DNA of 64,000 bases from JAPPHA01 sp963662705. Its GTDB lineage: Bacteria > Pseudomonadota > Alphaproteobacteria > Rhodobacterales > Rhodobacteraceae. Location: positions 1,798,001 through 1,862,000 of the forward strand of contig OY759767.1 in assembly GCA_963662705.2 (NCBI GenBank). The letters run 5' to 3'. This document shows positions 60,225 through 64,000 of the stretch, piece by piece (the stretch's first letter is position 1; every line of letters begins with the position of its first letter). Made by a program: the position numbers and the translations under genes. Under the pieces are notes generated by a model that was not told the origin of the DNA, ran no database searches, and saw only the letters and a list, made by a program, of their open reading frames with translations.

Positions 60225-62078
60225 TCATTGCCGGTCAATCTCTTCAAGCTGGTCAACGAGTCCGGACAGCATCACCAGACCCTTGTCCCAGAAGGACGGG
60301 TCGCTTGCGTCGAGCCCGAACGGCTTGAGAAGGTCCACGTGGTGTTTCGACCCACCGGCGGAGAGCATGTCGATGTACAGTGATACGAAGTCGTCTCCCT
60401 TGTCGAGATAGACCGCAAAAAGGGAGTTCACGAGGCAGTCTCCGAAGGCATAGGCGTAGACGTAGAAGGGGGCATGGATGAAATGGGGGATGTAGGTCCA
60501 GAATGTCTCGTATCCCTCCATGAACCGGAAATGCGGCCCAAGACTTTCCCTTTGAACGTCCATCCAGATCTCATTGATCCTGTCGGGAACGATTTCTCCC
60601 TCGCGCCGATGTTCATGGACCCTGCTTTCAAAGTCGTAGAAGGCGATCTGCCTGACGACCGTGTTGATCATGTCTTCCACCTTTGACGCGAGCAGGACTT
60701 TCCTTTCTGTCGGCGACCGCGCTGAATCGAGCAGGCGCCGGAACGTCAGCATTTCGCCAAAGACGCTAGCTGTCTCGGAAAGTGTCAGCGGGGGGTCGCA
60801 CAACAACTGGCCCTGAGCGGACGACAGGCGTTGATGCACGCCGTGGCCGAGTTCATGCGCCAACACCATGACATCCCTTTTCCGGCCCTGGTAATTCAGG
60901 AGAATATACGGATGCACATTGACGACGGTTGGATGGGCGAAGGCCCCTGGGGCCTTCCCCGACCGTGGAGCCACATCGATCCAGCCGTTTTCGAAAAACG
61001 GTTTCGCGACATCGGCGAGCCCGGGAGAGAAACCGGAGAAGGCGTCAAGGACAATTCGCCGGGCTTCGTCCCAACTGATCTCGTCCGAATCCGACTCGGG
61101 CAAGGGCGCGTTTCGATCCCAGATCTCCAGGTAGTCGAGCCCCAGCCATTTCGCCTTGAGCTTGTAGTATCGATGCGACAGCCGGGGATAGGCCGCGACG
61201 ACGGAATCCCGGAGCGCGCCGACAATTTCCGGTTCGATCCGGTTGGCGAGATGTCTTCTTGATTGCGGCGCTGGCAGCTTGCGCCAACGATCCCGGACTT
61301 CCTTTTCCTTCGCCAGCGTGTTCGTGATGCGCGAGAACAGGGAGACGTGGTTTCGGAGTTCCCTCGCGAGCGCACGCGCACCCTGTTCACGGACACCGCG
61401 GTCAGGGTCCGAGAGTCGATGCAGTGTCACCTCGAGTGAGAGCGTTTCCTCGCCGACATCGAATTCGAGCGCGCCGACCGTTTCGTCAAAGAGCCTGCCC
61501 CAGGCGGAAACACCGACAACGGACTGGTCGTGAAGGTACCGCTCGAGTTCGTCCGACAGCAGGTAGGGTTTCATTGCCACGATCTGCTCGAAATATTCCC
61601 GGTATCTTCCGAGCTCCTCGTTTTCTTCCAGAAGTCCGCAGAGTGTTCCCTTTTCGAGCTTGTTGATCTCCAGCTCGAAAAAGACCAGTTGCGACATCGC
61701 ATCGGTGACTTCGGTTGTCATGTCCGTCAGGAACTTGGCCCTGGCCGCATCGGTCAGGTCCTGCGCGTTACGGAGCCCGGCGAAGGACATGATACGGCCC
61801 TCGACAAGGCAAATGCGCTCGAGGCGGTGAATGCAGGTCAGGAAGTCAGAGGAGGACAGGCTCGAGAGCCTGCCGGCATAATCCGAGTTGAATCCGTGGC
61901 ATTCCTTCACCAGCCACGCGCGGTCGGCGGCGAGTTCCGGAGAATCAACCGACCGATACAGGTCCGAGAGATCCCACTCCGGCAGCTCGTCCAACCCGTG
62001 CTGCGCGATGCCGGCGTCATCCGGGGAATGCGTGATCCCGGATCGTGCCCCGTTCGTTTCGGGATCGTGAATGGTCAT
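60225..62078 (-). CDS. pepF: oligoendopeptidase F, M3 family
   Basis: A 617-residue zinc metallopeptidase that degrades small peptides in the cytoplasm. The active site is VMVLAHELGHGVHQRL (HExxH), with the third ligand in LSETASVFGEMLTF; FWTYIPHFIHAPFYVYAYAFGDCLVNSLFA is the M3 substrate-binding block. The ATG at 62078 opens the frame; a short extra N-terminus precedes ELPEWDLSDLY, the usual start of the domain. Confidence 0.94.
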   Translation of the reverse strand: MTIHDPETNGARSGITHSPDDAGIAQHGLDELPEWDLSDLYRSVDSPELAADRAWLVKECHGFNSDYAGRLSSLSSSDFLTCIHRLERICLVEGRIMSFAGLRNAQDLTDAARAKFLTDMTTEVTDAMSQLVFFELEINKLEKGTLCGLLEENEELGRYREYFEQIVAMKPYLLSDELERYLHDQSVVGVSAWGRLFDETVGALEFDVGEETLSLEVTLHRLSDPDRGVREQGARALARELRNHVSLFSRITNTLAKEKEVRDRWRKLPAPQSRRHLANRIEPEIVGALRDSVVAAYPRLSHRYYKLKAKWLGLDYLEIWDRNAPLPESDSDEISWDEARRIVLDAFSGFSPGLADVAKPFFENGWIDVAPRSGKAPGAFAHPTVVNVHPYILLNYQGRKRDVMVLAHELGHGVHQRLSSAQGQLLCDPPLTLSETASVFGEMLTFRRLLDSARSPTERKVLLASKVEDMINTVVRQIAFYDFESRVHEHRREGEIVPDRINEIWMDVQRESLGPHFRFMEGYETFWTYIPHFIHAPFYVYAYAFGDCLVNSLFAVYLDKGDDFVSLYIDMLSAGGSKHHVDLLKPFGLDASDPSFWDKGLVMLSGLVDQLEEIDRQ

Positions 62079-62157
62079 CGCGTTACCTCGTGTTTAACGG
62101 CAAACGAGGGATTTCCCCCACGGGCCAGGTTGACGGGACGGCCTGCCAGGCACGACG

Positions 62158-62661
62158 TCAGTCGAGAAACTTCTGCAAGAGGATGAGGTCGTGCCAGCGT
62201 CCGAACTTGAAGCCGACTTCTTTCAGGCAGGAAACCCGGACGAAACCGCATTTTTCATGAAACGATACCGCCCCCGCATTTTCGGCACTGACCCCGGCGA
62301 AGATTGAATGAACACCGCGCGTGCGTGCATGGTTTTCCAATTGGCCCATCAGACGTCTACCGGTTCCCGTACTCTGTGCACCCGCCTCGATCATGATCGT
62401 ACTTTCCATCGTATGCGCGTACCCCGGTCCCGAACGGAATTGTCCGTATGTCGCAAAACCGACAATGGTACCATCAACGGCTGCAACCAGGAAAGGGTGT
62501 CCGTCGCGCCGTTTCTGCTCAACGAATCGAACCAGGCCTGCAGGCGTGCGTTCCTCGTTCGTAAAGGTGACGACCGACGACCGTATGAATGCGTTCCACA
62601 GTTCACAGATCCGGGGGCAATCACCCGGTTCAACTTCTCGAATGGCCGGTTCCGCGTTCAC
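62158..62661 (-). CDS. GNAT N-acetyltransferase (phosphinothricin acetyltransferase-like)
   Basis: A 167-residue GNAT enzyme: IREVEPGDCPRICELWNAFI, SVVTFTNEERTP, HTMESTIMIEAGAQSTGTGRRLMGQLENHA (acetyl-CoA P-loop) and AVSFHEKCGFVRVSCLKEVGFKFGRWHDLILLQKFL. It belongs to the PAT/Bar-like subgroup, which acetylates small amino compounds; the true substrate is unknown. It is 79 bases upstream of the pepF start, same strand. Confidence 0.88.
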   Translation of the reverse strand: MNAEPAIREVEPGDCPRICELWNAFIRSSVVTFTNEERTPAGLVRFVEQKRRDGHPFLVAAVDGTIVGFATYGQFRSGPGYAHTMESTIMIEAGAQSTGTGRRLMGQLENHARTRGVHSIFAGVSAENAGAVSFHEKCGFVRVSCLKEVGFKFGRWHDLILLQKFLD

Positions 62662-62848
62662 GACAGGCAGTTACCATCCCGCGCGGGATCTAGAAAGATC
62701 GAAACCGCGGAAGAGCGTCTCGTGGTTTTGACAGGACGCAAGCTTTGGTGGCCGGCAATTGCCACCTTTTTCCTGCGCCCCCTGTTGCATGCCCGGATTG
62801 ACACGGGCACATGGCTGGGCCACTCACGCATGCAAAAGGGTGGAGCCA

Positions 62849-63892
62849 ATGAAGCGGAATCGACTGGGGAATACTGGCCTCGATGTCAGCGAATTGTGTC
62901 TCGGGACCATGACGTTCGGTACCAGGACCGGTGTTGACGAAGCCCACGCGCAGATCGACATGGCGCTCGACCATGGCATCAATATTCTCGACACGGCAGA
63001 ACTCTATCCGGTCGGTCCGATCTCGGCGGCGACTCAAGGCGACAGCGAGCGAATTGTCGGGCAATGGGTTTCCAGGTCAGGGAGGCGCGGCGACGTCCTG
63101 ATCGCAACCAAGGTGACAGGTCCCGGAGTGACGCATATCAGGAATGGTGCACCGATCAGCATGGCGACGATCAGGGAAGCGATCGAGTGTTCCCTGAGGT
63201 CATTGAGGACCGACTATATCGATCTTTACCAACTTCATTGGCCAAACAGGCCGGCTTACACGTTCAGGAGAAACTGGACGTTTGATCCCTCGTCCCAGGA
63301 CCTGAGTCAAATACTTGAGCATATGTCGGAGATTCTTGAAACGCTCCAGGGCCTGGTAAACGAGGGAAAGATCAGGTTCATCGGACTATCGAACGAAAGC
63401 GCATGGGGAACAGCGCGCTGGTTGAGGACGGCCGAAGACAGGGGTCTGCCGAAAGTCCAGACGATTCAAAATGAATACAGCTTGCTGTGCCGGTTGTTCG
63501 ACACGGATTTGTCCGAACTCGCGCATAACGAACGTGTTGGCCTGCTGGCATATTCGCCGCTGGCGACCGGGTTGCTGACTGGAAAGTACAGGTCAGGAGC
63601 CGTTCCCGACGGCTCGCGCATGTCATTGAATCCTGATCTCGCGGGACGTGCGACCAAACGCGCCCATGTTGCCGTGGACCGCTATTTCGACGTTGCCCGG
63701 CGCCATGGCCTCGATCTCATCCATATGGCCCTTGCCTGGTGCCGAACGCGGCCGTTCATGGCATCGGCGATATTCGGCGCAACACGGCTGGCGCATCTCG
63801 AGCACATATTGCGCTCGGTCACGGTGACTCTCTCTGAAGACTGCCTCATGGACATAGACAAGGCCCACCGTGACAACCCGATGCCATTCTGA
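62849..63892 (+). CDS. aldo/keto reductase (Tas-like)
   Basis: A 347-residue NADP-dependent reductase. Motifs: MKRNRLGNTGLDVSELCLGTMTFGTRTG, GINILDTAELYPV (catalytic Asp and Tyr), LIATKVTGPG (Lys), YIDLYQLHWPNRPA (His) and IRFIGLSNESAWG. Insertions between barrel strands match the Tas subgroup. The ATG at 62849 has GGAG 4 bases upstream. It reads toward the right edge; 63893-64000 shows nothing I can support. Confidence 0.92.
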   Translation: MKRNRLGNTGLDVSELCLGTMTFGTRTGVDEAHAQIDMALDHGINILDTAELYPVGPISAATQGDSERIVGQWVSRSGRRGDVLIATKVTGPGVTHIRNGAPISMATIREAIECSLRSLRTDYIDLYQLHWPNRPAYTFRRNWTFDPSSQDLSQILEHMSEILETLQGLVNEGKIRFIGLSNESAWGTARWLRTAEDRGLPKVQTIQNEYSLLCRLFDTDLSELAHNERVGLLAYSPLATGLLTGKYRSGAVPDGSRMSLNPDLAGRATKRAHVAVDRYFDVARRHGLDLIHMALAWCRTRPFMASAIFGATRLAHLEHILRSVTVTLSEDCLMDIDKAHRDNPMPF

Positions 63893-64000
63893 ATGCTCCA
63901 TGCCCCTTGTTCCTCCTGATCCTGACCGCCGGGAAGGCGAATTCTGCGTCTTGCACCCGGCAATTGCGCATTCCCGTCCGTATCGCCTTCAACCCGTGGG

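Noticed and set aside
1..64000. CRISPR arrays or other tandem repeats
   Set aside because: No regularly spaced direct repeats were seen anywhere in the window.

Overview
The window is a gene-dense, roughly 60% GC segment of an alphaproteobacterial chromosome. Several small families that I know mainly from Rhodobacterales are present (DUF6280, DUF6476, a DUF4177-like protein beside gatB), and the order erpA / dgt-argS-SPOR-nagZ-scpA-scpB and dnaG-rpoD, rluD-rpoH fits that group. I infer an uncultured or little-studied Rhodobacterales-like bacterium; the sequence alone cannot name it.

Layout. 1-3.7 kb: the end of bamD, recN, a stretch of decayed or micro-ORF material, and a glycerophosphodiester phosphodiesterase. 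3.7-10.7 kb is the accessory part: an IS110-family element with a structured 3' tail, a DUF4351 remnant, an amidase whose start overlaps the stop of a divergent serine resolvase, and a complete ISAs1-type element (8581-10744) with 16-bp inverted ends and a 9-bp target duplication. Its transposase carries an N-terminal DruA (DUF4338) domain and is split by an A8 tract. 10.7-18 kb: an FAD oxidase, an M24 peptidase and cobT/cobS of the aerobic cobaltochelatase, then a J-domain protein, divergent from bolA. 18.4-25.8 kb: a DUF4177-like protein and gatB; then malate synthase G (glcB), a GlcG-like protein, a class I glutamine-amidotransferase-like hydrolase and a nitrilase-family amidase. 26-32.9 kb: scpB, scpA, nagZ, a SPOR protein, argS and dgt in one direction, erpA divergent. 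32.9-43.8 kb: xthA, a flavin monooxygenase, an inositol-phosphatase-like gene, a TPR protein, a thioesterase, efp, DUF6280, DUF3108, meaB, rpmB, a sirtuin and a low-molecular-weight phosphatase. 43.9-52.5 kb: lepA, a 3-hydroxyisobutyrate-dehydrogenase-like gene, a membrane protein, a phosphopantetheinyl transferase coupled to a phosphoesterase, and a complete TRAP transporter (dctM, dctQ, dctP). 53-64 kb: rpoD, dnaG, DUF6476, rluD, rpoH with a heat-shock-type promoter, oligopeptidase F, an acetyltransferase and an aldo/keto reductase.

Most of the window is housekeeping. Transcription (rpoD, rpoH), replication and chromosome segregation (dnaG, scpA/B, recN, xthA), translation (argS, gatB, efp, lepA, rpmB, rluD) and cobalamin use (cobS, cobT, meaB) are represented. 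The least explained content is in the two mobile elements and in a perfect 12-bp palindrome ahead of the DUF6280 gene. No tRNA, rRNA or CRISPR array was recognised by eye.
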